Origin: Rhynchosporium graminicola
Taxonomy: Eukaryota; Ascomycota; Leotiomycetes; Helotiales; Ploettnerulaceae
Assembly (NCBI GenBank): GCA_900074885.1
Contig: FJUW01000026.1
Span: 186,001 to 250,000, forward strand
Direction of reading: 5' to 3'
Length of the DNA stretch: 64,000 bases
The notes under the pieces were generated by a model, which made no database searches, was not told the origin of the DNA, and saw only the letters and a program-made list of their open reading frames with translations. This document shows, piece by piece, positions 1 through 10,394 of the stretch. Each line of letters begins with the position of its first letter. Positions within the stretch are counted from its first letter, which is position 1. Position numbers and translations under genes: made by a program.

Positions 1-1081
1 TTGATGATGATTGTTAATACGTTTGTGTGAGTTGAAAAATATCATTCTAAGTGAAGCATCTATTTCCCCCGTCCTTCTCAAGTTGTCAGTCCTTGCGAAG
101 CGAAGGCAGGGGTGGATTTGTTACCTTGCGTAGGTACCACTGGAAATAGAGAACAATGAATCGCCTGAACTACATCACATCTCGATCAAGCATTTTAAAC
201 TACGTCTTCCCTCGTTTCCTCGTTTTCTACCCATCATAATCACATATCTCCAACTCCCGTATAACTTATGTCAACTGGGTACTTTGCGCAAACTCATCCT
301 CGTCCTCTCATCTCTTGCGTTCCTCAGCTTTGCTCTTTCCGAGTGCTTGACCTTCCTTCCCATCTTGGGCTCCGATATCCCTCCAAAACCCTATTAGCCT
401 AAACTATGACCTTAACTAACCAAAGTCAATGGCTTGGCTCGGCTTCGCTTGCGGACTCTACGGCTGAGGAGTAAGTAACTGCGCTATCCCACAACGCGTT
501 CGGCCATACCGAAGTCTCTCAAATTCTCTCCAACATCTCGATCACGCCGAGAGATGAAGTCAATGACCTTCAAAAGAGTTGGCTTATTATTCATACAGCT
601 AGCACGATAAGTAAGGGGATGTATAGGGGGCAAGTTTTTTCTGCTTTTCGGAGATTTTTAGGGCTACGGAGAGTGGACTTTCTGGAGTTTGTTTGAGATA
701 ATGATGAGTATCAGCTTGCTGACTTGTCTGTCAAACAGGGTCAGATATACCTGTGGTTGTCTTTTTGTAGGAATGTTTTTGCAATTGAGTTCGTCCTGAC
801 ATGAATTGTGTTTGTAATGCTGTGATGCGACTGTTGGTCTTGATACCATTGTTTTGGGCTTGCCAGTAGGATCCAAACGATCTAGTCGTATCACGAATCT
901 ACCTACTTGATCCTCCGAACCTGCATTTTCCCAGATTAGCCCATATTCGAGGCGTTTTCGATCAGTATCATCACTCTATCGAGAAAACAAACCCTCAGAT
1001 GTCAACTCCGGCTTGATGATGTCGATAACTCGATGCAAATTAAACAAGGGCATTCTGAAAGCTATCTACATATAAAAGTCT
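1..1081. other. Gene-free left flank
   Basis: No reading frame of convincing length or codon use, no RNA gene and no repeat could be recognised. Short open frames here have no family resemblance. The right part will include the 3' UTR of the minus-strand glycosyltransferase gene that follows. Confidence 0.5.
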
Positions 1082-2554
1082 CTAATCATCTAACATCCAA
1101 TACCCTCCTACTCCCTCAAACAATCCCTCAAATCCCCCTAAGACCTCATAAACCGGCTTCGGCTCCACCCCAAACATCTCTATACAACTCCAAACCGGCA
1201 GTTCTCTGTCGACCCTCTCATCCGGCACATAATCCCCATTTTCCCACTCCATGCCACACTTCTGCACCTCCCCCCACTTCTCATCAACATTACTCCTCTT
1301 GTACGCCTGATATACGCCCCCCCTCTCCTCCTTCTGCCACTTCACAACCTCGTTCGGAATCTGTTTCAGTAAACCCCCATGGAGGAACACTATCCTGTCG
1401 TCTCCTGGATCGGGATGATGTTGTGCGAAGGTGTGCCCGCAGTATTTCCCCTCTGTAAGTGTGCCTACACTTGTCAACCATTTCGTCGGCCTTCCATACC
1501 GCGTCTTAAGAGCATGCCACGCGAACCGAAACATATCTTTGTCACCAAGGAGGAACATGTTGTAATAAGAGGCATTCTCCCCATTTAGCCAAGCCGCAAG
1601 TTGGAGATGATAGAAGAAGCGCCGTTTATCGACGAGCAGTTGGCCGGACTCTTGCTCGTACTCATCCATTTTACAGATTGTGTTTGTGATAGACCAGATT
1701 GGGTTGTTGGGTCTTGTGCGTGCTATGTCGGGCCAGAAAATAGTGCCATATTCTTCATATATATTTGAAACAAAAAGCTCTTCCGGATCAAAGGCTGGGA
1801 TATTGTCCGAATCTAACAAGAGAACTTCGGCGAAGCGAGAATTGAGAACAGCAGCCGTCTTGAATTGGAAGTTCGCGACGAAAGCATTGAATCCTGTTTT
1901 GATGATGTTACTGCGTGACGCGAGATCATTGAAGAAAACAGTCATAGTCGGGTATAGATCGATTAAGTCTTTCTGGGTCTGAGGAGGGACTTCATCGCCA
2001 TAGAAGTGGATTTCTACTGGGAGAGAGCAATTGACGGTTTGCAGGGCGCGGAGAAGCACTTTGACGCGCTTCATGGTTCGTTCGTTGCCTGCTACAATAA
2101 CGATGCCGCGGCCGGAGAAGCGTTCGGAGTACCGTGAATAAGGCATTAATTTGGTGCTGATGAATGTTTGCCATTCGCTGCGTTTGACTGCGAGTTCGGT
2201 ATCATTGCGTTCCTGTTTTACCCATTCTGCATCGCCACTGTACATGAAATTAACTCCATCCGAGTCTTCCCATGTACACCCCCTTTTGGCCTCCGCGAGT
2301 GTTACGTTTGGTGATAAGATGACGGCGTTGAAGTGAGGGAGATATGCATCGGCATCTGGTAGGGTATGCGCATTCTCTACGAATGCTGTGATATTGGATT
2401 TCGCGGATGGAGACGAGGGCTTGAATATGACATTGTAGGGAATTTTGATGTAGTCTTCGAAATCATTATGTAGAGATATGTAAACAAAATAGAGAGCTCC
2501 CAAGACGAACCAAGACGCGACTAATAATCTTGGTCGCTGCACAGAGCTGAACAT
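1082..2554 (-). CDS. GT71 alpha-mannosyltransferase, Mnn2-like type II Golgi protein
   Basis: This is a single-exon 490-residue protein. I start it at the ATG at 2554; an open frame continues four codons further without an ATG. It opens with a short cytoplasmic tail and one hydrophobic anchor (about residues 9-28, VASWFVLGALYFVYI), as in type II Golgi enzymes. The catalytic part contains the GIVIVAGNERT beta-strand motif, the DxD-like metal and nucleotide-sugar site LLLDSDNIP (residues 248-250), and the FWPDIARTRPNNPIW and LLGDKDMFRFAWHAL blocks of the Mnn2/Mnn1 family. By family knowledge such enzymes add alpha-linked mannose to N- or O-glycan branches from GDP-mannose in the Golgi, for cell-wall mannoproteins. 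The exact linkage (alpha-1,2 or alpha-1,3) cannot be read from sequence. Length fits the family. It lies on the same strand as ISC1, 347 bp downstream of it. Confidence 0.85.
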   Translation of the reverse strand: MFSSVQRPRLLVASWFVLGALYFVYISLHNDFEDYIKIPYNVIFKPSSPSAKSNITAFVENAHTLPDADAYLPHFNAVILSPNVTLAEAKRGCTWEDSDGVNFMYSGDAEWVKQERNDTELAVKRSEWQTFISTKLMPYSRYSERFSGRGIVIVAGNERTMKRVKVLLRALQTVNCSLPVEIHFYGDEVPPQTQKDLIDLYPTMTVFFNDLASRSNIIKTGFNAFVANFQFKTAAVLNSRFAEVLLLDSDNIPAFDPEELFVSNIYEEYGTIFWPDIARTRPNNPIWSITNTICKMDEYEQESGQLLVDKRRFFYHLQLAAWLNGENASYYNMFLLGDKDMFRFAWHALKTRYGRPTKWLTSVGTLTEGKYCGHTFAQHHPDPGDDRIVFLHGGLLKQIPNEVVKWQKEERGGVYQAYKRSNVDEKWGEVQKCGMEWENGDYVPDERVDRELPVWSCIEMFGVEPKPVYEVLGGFEGLFEGVGGYWMLDD

Positions 2555-2901
2555 TGCAATATCCAAACGCCTGGAACAATTCGCGCGAAAGTAGGGAAAA
2601 GTTCTGAACGTAGAATGGAACTGAAAGCCAACATTTTGTGAGATGAGAATGGAAGAGATCGAACGGGAGGTGCTAGGGAGACGGGATGCGGCTTGACCTT
2701 CGGACTAAACATTGACTAAACAGTAGCTGAAACGAAGCACTCTGACATTCAGCCGTTTGGTTTGTTTTTCTCGGCACCGACCCGCTGGCGAGCTCATTCG
2801 TGGAAGCGTCTGATCGCGACGAATCGCAATCCTTCAGATGGCGAGAGCTTGCGTAATTTGGTCATCAAGATTCTGTATAATTTGTATATTGGTTTTGGCG
2901 T
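2555..2901. other. Spacer holding the mannosyltransferase promoter
   Basis: This 347 bp gap lies between two minus-strand genes. It must contain the 3' UTR of the sphingolipase gene and the promoter and 5' UTR of the mannosyltransferase. I see no distinct motif. Confidence 0.4.
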
Positions 2902-4446
2902 TTACCAATCCTTGATCCCCTCCTCTGCTAAGAATTGAGGCTCGCCAGTCGCAGCAGCCCTTGCATTACTGATTTCCCATTCGAACTCCTTTAACGCCCG
3001 AATTTCACTTCCTACAAACAAGCCACCGATCAAGCCATCTATTACACCTGCACTTAGACCCAGAGTGCTGAGAAGCATCAGGATGAAAGCAACGAAATTC
3101 CTCGGACTCCACCAAACAGCGACCAAGCAACCAATACTGATGACAAGCGAGCCAACAAAGTGTCCAAGTCGCAGACGACGCTGCCGCTTTTCTCGGGCGC
3201 GATACTTGTGAATCATGGCTAAGATCTCATCGTATGTGGACAGAGGCAGAAATGGCGACGAGCTCTCCTCAAATTGCGCGTGAAATCTGCGGAATTCGCT
3301 GTTTGAGGGCGATTGAAGGTAAGCACCATTGCTTACCACTGTATCATTCTCCTCGATTGAAGAATTGTCCTTGACGTCGACATGCTTTGTATGGACGAGA
3401 GTAGCTTCAACGGAGAAATGATCACTCAACGAGCATTGTAACTCGGGATGCCTTGACATCATTCCCAGCTTCACCGTCTTAACAACCCAACCACCCTGTT
3501 CTGGTCTCGTGCGGTCAAAAGCCGTATTGGCGAATATGTAATCTAGCCGTTTTGCTTTTGGATCCGGCGTATCTCCAGGAACTTCAATTTTTGGTTTGTT
3601 GGGTCCCAGATGTTTCCGCTGCCCCTTGTTCCACCTCCATGTGTTCAAGACACTGTCGCATGTGGCTCCGTTCTCGAAAGTATTGATATCAGCTGTTGGG
3701 ATCGGCCTGCGTCGTCCTTTCTCCACCTCATCAATCGCAGCTCCAATAGAAGAATCGGAGTGTAAGAGCCGCCAGACATCGCGAACTGGAGAGTGTGTAC
3801 TGATCAAGCGATGGGCTAGCGATAGAGGTGTCATGTTGAAGTCTCCAAGGCCAATAACCAGATGTCCCCTTTCAGCTGCACCACGCATCAACTTCGCAAT
3901 TTCCCATGCTTGAGCGGTTCGATGACATATGTAAGAATCATTTGGCTCTCTCTCGTACGGCGCATGCAGCTGCTAAGGTCAGTCCAAGTCCAGTAGAGGT
4001 AGAGTTGCACTTACATGTGTCGTAAAAATCTCCATTACATCCTTCAATCCCGGTCCAAATCGTATGCGCGCACATGCTACTCCTTTACCAACATACCAGT
4101 CGCCTCTAAAGAAAGCCGTAGGTCTGCCATTGAGGGGATATCGGTACATCGAGCTCTCTTCTATCGGCCATTTTGACAATATCGCTAATCCACCTCCAAA
4201 GATGCCACTGTGGTAGAACTTCCCATATGGAAGGATATGCTTGGTACTCTGTCGAATGCTTTGATAGTCCTCCTGAGTCCAGCATTCTTGTAGTCCCACT
4301 ATATGTGGTATGGGATCTGCGGTTGCAATGCGTTTCCCAATCTCTGTCATGCGCGCATTTCGAAACTTTGAAATGTACTTCAGTCCCCAGCAATTATGCG
4401 TGAGCACGTTGATCTCGCTGGGTATTGATGGCTCCATGATAGACAT
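2902..4446 (-). CDS. ISC1: Neutral sphingomyelinase / inositol phosphosphingolipid phospholipase C (Isc1 type)
   Basis: Two exons, 4446-4015 and 3969-2902, give 499 residues (yeast Isc1 is 477). The intron has a GTAAGT donor and two acceptors three bases apart; the inner one restores the conserved TTHLHAPY block. The endonuclease/exonuclease/phosphatase fold is clear: THNCWGLK with Asn18, GLQECW with the metal-binding Glu54, GLGDFN (Asp187, Asn189), KRLDYIF, and SDHFSV with the catalytic Asp327-His328 pair. After the catalytic domain come two hydrophobic segments (around GHFVGSLVISIGCLVAVWW and FVAFILMLLSTLGLSAGVI), the membrane hairpin of the family. By family knowledge it removes the inositol-phosphate headgroup from complex sphingolipids to release ceramide, at ER and mitochondrial membranes. 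It is divergent from SWD3 with a 415 bp shared upstream region. Confidence 0.93.
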
Positions 4447-4861
4447 TCACTCGTGATTTCGTGACTTCGTTATGTGAGGATGTATCGAGGCAGAAAGACC
4501 CTGGAAAGGTATGGCGACCGCGATAGGAGATGATAGTACAAACAAACAAGGAAGTTTCGAATGAAGGTAGAAAGGCGGAATAGAATGACTAGCGATATAT
4601 TTGTTATTTTGCATTCATGTGGAGATCCAAGGTCTTCTTCAACACATGCGTGCAAAGAATATGAAGCTCAGTCTTCGAATTCACTTCTCCGCCACGTCTT
4701 ATTGTACCTACACCCCGTGCTGGAGCTCTTCCTGGAAGAAACAGGGCGTCACAGCCTCTAATAATTTAGGTTTAGCGCGGGATCAGTCGCGTTCACCACG
4801 ATATACCCAACAGAAACGCGTCGTCGTCGCAAACCACTTTAATCCTCACATAAATCGTATA
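4447..4861. promoter_or_regulatory. Shared divergent upstream region of ISC1 and SWD3
   Basis: The two ATGs face away from each other across 415 bp. Both promoters and 5' UTRs must lie here. A frame stays open upstream of the SWD3 start, but its predicted residues do not resemble the family, so I treat it as untranslated. I could not assign a TATA box or factor site. Confidence 0.45.
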
Positions 4862-6271
4862 ATGTCCGATTTTGATTCAGCAGCCAGTACACCAGCTCCC
4901 GCTGGCAGTCGACCTGCAAAAAGACGCCGCTATGGTGACGATGACGGCTACAGCTCTAGCGACGACCAGACTCATCGATCCTCAAGACTGGTTCCACGCC
5001 GCGAATCGACACCGCGCAGAAGAGAGCATTCCTCAGACGTCAGTGCAGATGAACAAGAGCACAGTTATCATGCACGAAATAAAAGCAGATCAAGCAGTGC
5101 GGACAGCTCACAATCCTCTCGCAATGCGCCGGCACCCTACCGACCACTCAAGCTCAATTACAAGATGAAATTCATCTTGAAAGGGCATAAAAAGGGCGTT
5201 TCTCAAGTACGGTTCTCGCCCGATGGACGATGGATTGCAAGCTGTTCTGCGGATGGTACAATCAAGATCTGGGATGCGGCAACGGGGAAGCATATGAGGA
5301 CTATGGAGGGGCATCTGGCGGGAGTCTCGACGATTGCTTGGAGTCCTGACTCGAATACGATTGCTTCTGGATCTGATGACAAGGCAATTAGGTTATGGCA
5401 CAGGGCGACCGGGAAACCATTCGCAGTCCCTTTGCTAGGACATCATAATTACGTTTACTCGCTGGCTTTTTCACCGAAGGGGAACATGCTTGTCAGTGGA
5501 AGTTTCGATGAGGCAGTTGTGCTGTGGGATCTGAGGGCAAGAAGAGTGATGAAGACTTTACCAGCACATTCTGATCCAGTCGGAGGGGTAGACTTCATTC
5601 GAGATGGCACCCTGGTCTGCAGCTGTTCCACAGATGGACTTATGTAAGTAGCACGCTCTTGGGTTGGGGTCCTCAGCTTACATTCAAATAGCCGTGTCTG
5701 GGATACAGCCACTGGGCAATGCCTCCGAACTCTTGTCCACGAAGATAACCCTCAAGTCACTACCGTTCGGTTCAGCCCGAATGGCCGCTACATACTTGCA
5801 TTCACACTGGACTCCTGCGTACGACTTTGGGATTACGTCTCGGGAACATGTAAGAAAACATACCAAGGCCACGTCAACGAAAAATACTCTCTAGGAGGAG
5901 CCTTTGGTGTCAGTAACACCGAAGGCTTTATAGTGTCTGGCAGCGAGGACGGCAATCTAGTTTTCTGGGACGTGAAAACTAAGCATGTTGTTCAGAAAGT
6001 CAGCGGGCATGAGGGTGTCGTATGCTGGGTCGATACATCGCCACAGCCAAATGGACCCGTGGTGAGTGGCGGTTTAGATGGAACTGTCCGCATCTGGGTA
6101 GATGTGAATGAAGATGATGTGGAAATCGGCCGAGTCAAGGGACTGAAAATCGAGCCTGAGGATACTTTGGATGATGTTACGATGGAAAATGGCGCAAATT
6201 TTGATGATACCCCTAGGAACGATGCGAGTGTAGATGGAGGAAGTCCGGGCCGCATGGATGAGGAGGATTAG
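4862..6271 (+). CDS. SWD3: WD40 protein, Swd3/WDR5 subunit of COMPASS
   Basis: Two exons, 4862-5643 and 5692-6271, with a 48 bp intron (GTAAGT...ATAG) that joins GLI to RVWDTA; 453 residues. A Ser/Arg/Asp-rich tail of about 100 residues precedes seven WD repeats that follow human WDR5 block by block: [78 protein letters not shown] and [16 protein letters not shown] short acidic C-terminal tail follows the propeller. By family knowledge the propeller organises the Set1 methyltransferase for histone H3K4 methylation in the nucleus. The N- and C-terminal extensions are typical of filamentous fungal forms. A general WD40 repeat protein of another complex is the only alternative, and the SDPV and NEKY blocks argue against it. 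Confidence 0.93.
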
Positions 6272-7247
6272 ATATGTGAATATGAGAAACCTCGAGATGG
6301 ACCAGACTAATCGATCTCACGATCTCATGATATCCTGATGAGCTACCATGAACTATGATGCTAGAAATTTCCTTCTTCCCTAAGATGTTGTAAGTAGTCC
6401 ACAAAGCTAAGACAAACCGAAATAAATTGCAGCTCATGCGAATGCAACATCCAAATCTACATTCCTTGCTCTTTCCCACAAATTTTCCGCATTAAAGCTG
6501 GTCTAGGCTGTTCCCGAGCCTGTCTTGTCCATCCACGCCGGTCGCCTGGCCTCTGCAAATTTCTATTGCTGCGTTCCTGGCTTCCCACACTCTAACAGCA
6601 TCGTGCGACTGGGAGTACGGACTTGGGATTACTGATCGAATGCCCGCAACCCATTGGCTAGCCACTTGTCGGTTGAGCTAAGGTGGGTTGCCATGGATCA
6701 TCCGTGGTACAAAGCCTCGCTTGGCTTTTAGACTTTTGTTTACTAATCCTGAAGGTATTTTAGCGAGTTCAAGTGGACGATATCCGTCATCGTCGTGGTG
6801 TCATATAAGTAGAGTAGCTCAAAACCTCATTTCCTGATTACTATCCAGTCTGATTTACCGGGAATAACTTCGAAATGAAATGTTGTTTCCGCTGCTGGTT
6901 CATACAACCTGCAAGCCGTGGAGCGTGAGTTTTTAGTTGAGCCTAGTCCTTGGATCGCATGGATGTATTCTATTTCTATAATAAGTATTCTCTTACGTAA
7001 AAATGATGCATCATCAATTCGTTATTTTCCATCTCATGAAGGCGATTGCTTTGAAATCCATCGTCTGGTGTGCGAAAAGTAATTTCAGAAGAACATAAGA
7101 AGAGCTAGGAACCCGAGCAAAATACATTGTCTCTACAGTACAGCTCACTCCGCTTTTCCAACTCTCTCCTTCACATTCCAAACAACACTACCACCAATAT
7201 TCCCACAGTAGACACATTTTTCTCGCTTTCAAATCTCAATCGTCAAA
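6272..7247. other. Intergenic region before the SDR gene
   Basis: About 976 bp holding the SWD3 3' end and the SDR gene promoter. There is a CT-rich and CAA-rich leader just before the SDR ATG, common in fungal 5' UTRs. No other gene, RNA or repeat is seen. Confidence 0.4.
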
Positions 7248-8093
7248 ATGGCTACAACAACCAAGGTCCTCATCACAGGTCCCAATCGAGGTTCACGCCC
7301 TTACCATTCCCCTTCATATCCAAATTCGATTCCACTATCCACTAACATTCCTCCAGGAATCGGCAACGGCCTCCTCCGCGCTTACCTCCTCCTGCCCAAC
7401 CACACCGTCATAGCCGGCGTCCGCTCTCCTTCCTCCCCTCAGTCACTCGCCCTCCACTCTCTCCCAAAAGACCCCCAAACAACTCTCGTTATCGTTCATA
7501 TCGACAGCGAAGATAATTCTACTCCTGCTGCTGCAATTTCTAGGCTGCAAAACGATCATAAGATCGAAAGTCTCGACATCGTGATAGCCAACGCCGGAAT
7601 ATGCGAGTACTTCGGCCCAGTCTCCTCTATGCCCGCCGCGGAACTCACGCGACATTTTCAAGTCAACACCATCGCTCCCCTTTCCCTCTTCTCTGCCGTC
7701 TTACCGCTTTTCCGCAACCCCGGAAGCCTTTATGCGGATGGTGAGAAGCAGAGTAAATTCATACTCATCTCCTCAGCTGTCGGGTCGCTTACCCTGATGG
7801 AACATATCCCCTTCTCCACTCCAGCATATGGTGCGAGTAAAGTTGCAGGTACTTATTTAGTGAGGAAGATCCATCTGGAAAATCTGGGTTTGATTGCTTT
7901 CCCGGTGCATCCTGGGTGGGTGCAGACAGAGATGGGCAATAAAGGCGCGGAGGCCGCTGGCAAGGCGGAAGGTGAGGCGGAGATCACGCTTGAGGAGAGT
8001 GTGAGTGGGTTGATGGGCGTTATTGGAAGAGCGACAAGGGAGGAGATGGGTGGGAGGTTGACGAATTATGATGGGAAGGTGCTGCCTTGGTAG
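7248..8093 (+). CDS. Short-chain dehydrogenase/reductase (classical SDR)
   Basis: Two exons, 7248-7290 and 7357-8093, give 259 residues. The 66 bp intron (GTTCAC...CCAG) sits inside the Rossmann glycine motif. Splicing rebuilds TGPNRGIG at residues 10-17, whereas the unspliced frame is also open and would insert 22 residues there. Other SDR marks are the NAG motif at 93-95, catalytic Ser153/Ser154, Tyr172 and Lys176 in YGASK, and HPGWVQTEMG after the active site, which is typical of the fungal C-factor/sniffer-like subgroup. It should use NAD(P)H to reduce or oxidise a carbonyl or alcohol in the cytosol; the substrate cannot be told. No signal peptide or membrane segment. No biosynthetic cluster surrounds it. 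Confidence 0.88.
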   Translation: MATTTKVLITGPNRGSRPYHSPSYPNSIPLSTNIPPGIGNGLLRAYLLLPNHTVIAGVRSPSSPQSLALHSLPKDPQTTLVIVHIDSEDNSTPAAAISRLQNDHKIESLDIVIANAGICEYFGPVSSMPAAELTRHFQVNTIAPLSLFSAVLPLFRNPGSLYADGEKQSKFILISSAVGSLTLMEHIPFSTPAYGASKVAGTYLVRKIHLENLGLIAFPVHPGWVQTEMGNKGAEAAGKAEGEAEITLEESVSGLMGVIGRATREEMGGRLTNYDGKVLPW

Positions 8094-10394
8094 CTGGGAG
8101 CTGAGGGTGAGAAGGCTGTGAGGGAATGTGGTTGAATTTTGCGTGTTTTAGATGGACGGATGGTAATGGATAGGCTCACTGGAACGAGCTTCTCAAGAAT
8201 TGAAGGCCAATTGGGTGTTTACGAAGTTCCGTTTTGAGCATAAATCACACGCTCCACTCCAAAATATCAATATTGAATATTGATAACCTATCAAAATAAA
8301 CAGCCAACCGTCTTTCAAACCTACCTACCTAAAATAAAATAGTCTTAGCAAATCGCGTAAAACGAATCAATATCTCGAGACGAAAAAAATAAGCTTAAAA
8401 GGCAAAAGAAACTCCCGAAGGAGAAGAAAACCCGCGCTCGCAATGAGTGAGAATTTTACTTTTGCGTTTACACGTTTACAATTGTCGAACCCTTCGCCAT
8501 CGATCCACGCTATGATCCGTAAGATCTCCTCCCTTTTGAACACAGTTTGCCCTGACCGCTCGACCATAGAGCGGCTGCCTGCTGCTGTTCGTTGTTGTGG
8601 TTTGGTTTATTTGGATATATTCAGGGGTTAAGCGAGTGTTGTTGTGGGGTCTGGGGTTTGGTGGGCGACGTGTGAAATTTGGATTTGAAGTTGAGGTACT
8701 GGTTCTAAGAACATGTTATGGGGTTACTATAAGCATGTCTGAGCATTGGAAGATTGCAGATTCTGGCCTCATGGTAGGGGAACGAGGGTAGGAAGTCATT
8801 GTAATGAATAGCGGCGGAATCCTGAGAATCATGGGAAATTTTCGACCAGAGGTTCCTCGCTATCTCCATTGTCCGGAACTGAAACAACAAATTTAATTAG
8901 GTCCAATAATGGTTTCCATACCGTCGAATTGTCAAATACTTTATCCAAATTTTACTCTTTTACGCACCACTAGCACAAAGAACGAGAGCTATGTTGCTGT
9001 TGCCATTGGCTTTCGATGTTGAGGATTCCGGATAAAGAAGCTTGCTTGCGTTCAAACTGTACTCGAATATATCGAAAGCCCTATCAAGTATATAATACAG
9101 TATTGCTAAGAGTAATACTTTCTTGAAGTGTTGGGGCCGGGCATTAACACTTATTCCGTTTCCTTCTCAGCCGGATCTCAAAGCGAAAACTTGGGAAATA
9201 CTCCGATTTATACAAGGGACAAGTAAATACGACGTGCAATAGAGGATCTCATAATGTCCATGATGCTGTGAAGCAGGTAGAATAGCCCCCCGCCTTCACC
9301 CGAAGCAGCAAGCTATCCGAGGAGGATGTAGCACAACATCTTTAAAAAGAAAGTATTCAACCTGAGAACCCATTCTTAGCATTTCCGATTTTGAACCAAC
9401 TCAGAACTTAAGCTACATTCATCGAACGTGCTTGATTCAGCGACTTCTAGACTCCATCGGACCCACTCCTCATCAACACCGGATCTCGTAGCACGCTGAG
9501 GTTCTGAAAGCAAATGTATGTTTTCGACAGTGTCTGCAAGCCCAGCCCATCTACCTAAAATATGCAACATTGATTTGGACGAGGCGAAGAAAAATACAGA
9601 CGCGAAGCTGTCTTCACTCTCCCTGTCCTGCTGCAATTGCTGACATTCGCTACGAGCGATATTGGAGACACTGATGTCTTTGAGTGCGACAGTGCTGAAT
9701 ATTGCGATTCAAATGTAATGACGAAAGCAATTGAACCACTCGAGGAATATTCCGGTTGATCGTACCAAGGACACGTTTGCTAACAGGACGGGTTTACAGG
9801 TATGGTCAAACCGATGAGAGCCACTAGATTTTTTTCGGATGAGGCAGGTGATATAAACAAACAATATCGAGGTGGCACTATCTCTTAACCTGAACAGACA
9901 GCCGGAAAGATGTTGCAGGTACTCCGCAACCCAAATTTGAGTAAGAGTGTATGGAAAGCACTTCAATTTAATGTTACCAAGCACCGGTACTCAAGCTTCA
10001 AGCTTTTGAAGATGTGTTTCCGGCACGCTGGAGTTCAACGTTTACTAGCGTTGAAGTTTTGTCGCTCGCATCGAGCATCATTGTAGGAAGAACGCTATCG
10101 AAAGTAGCTTAGACCCAAATAAGACTACCCGGGATCTCAGGATTTCGATGCGCCGTCGTTCATGATACGTCAAGCTCTTGACACTCATGGAGGATTGAAT
10201 GGTGTAATGCAAAGCTCGCAATTTCAAAAACACATGCATTCTAATAACTTTCCCGTTCCATTGCCGACCGTTACATCATTGCCATGAACTGTGTATCCCA
10301 TATCCTTCTCCCTCACTTGTAACCTGCAAAGTCATTCTACACTCTTCCTCCAAGCATTTGCGACCCGCGCCAAACTCAAGGTCATACGAGGCTA
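8094..10394. other. 2.3 kb gene-poor stretch with a possible coding relic
   Basis: No complete gene is visible. On the minus strand about 9715-9376 is open for roughly 112 codons without a good ATG. Its C-terminal part reads like real protein (HILGRWAGLADTVENIHLL, DEEWVRWSLEVAESS) but I recognise no family; it could be a terminal exon or a relic. A perfect palindrome lies at 8265-8285, just after the SDR gene. Confidence 0.4.
8265..8285. repeat. 21 bp perfect palindrome after the SDR gene
   Basis: Ten-base arms TATCAATATT and AATATTGATA are separated by one G. It lies 172 bp beyond the SDR stop codon and is AT-rich. It might serve as a 3'-end or factor-binding element; function is unknown. 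Confidence 0.6.

Noticed and set aside
1033..1458. 141-codon plus-strand frame opposite the mannosyltransferase
   Set aside because: It lies wholly antisense to a clear GT71 coding region and is rich in Pro/Ser from the reverse of that frame; no domain.
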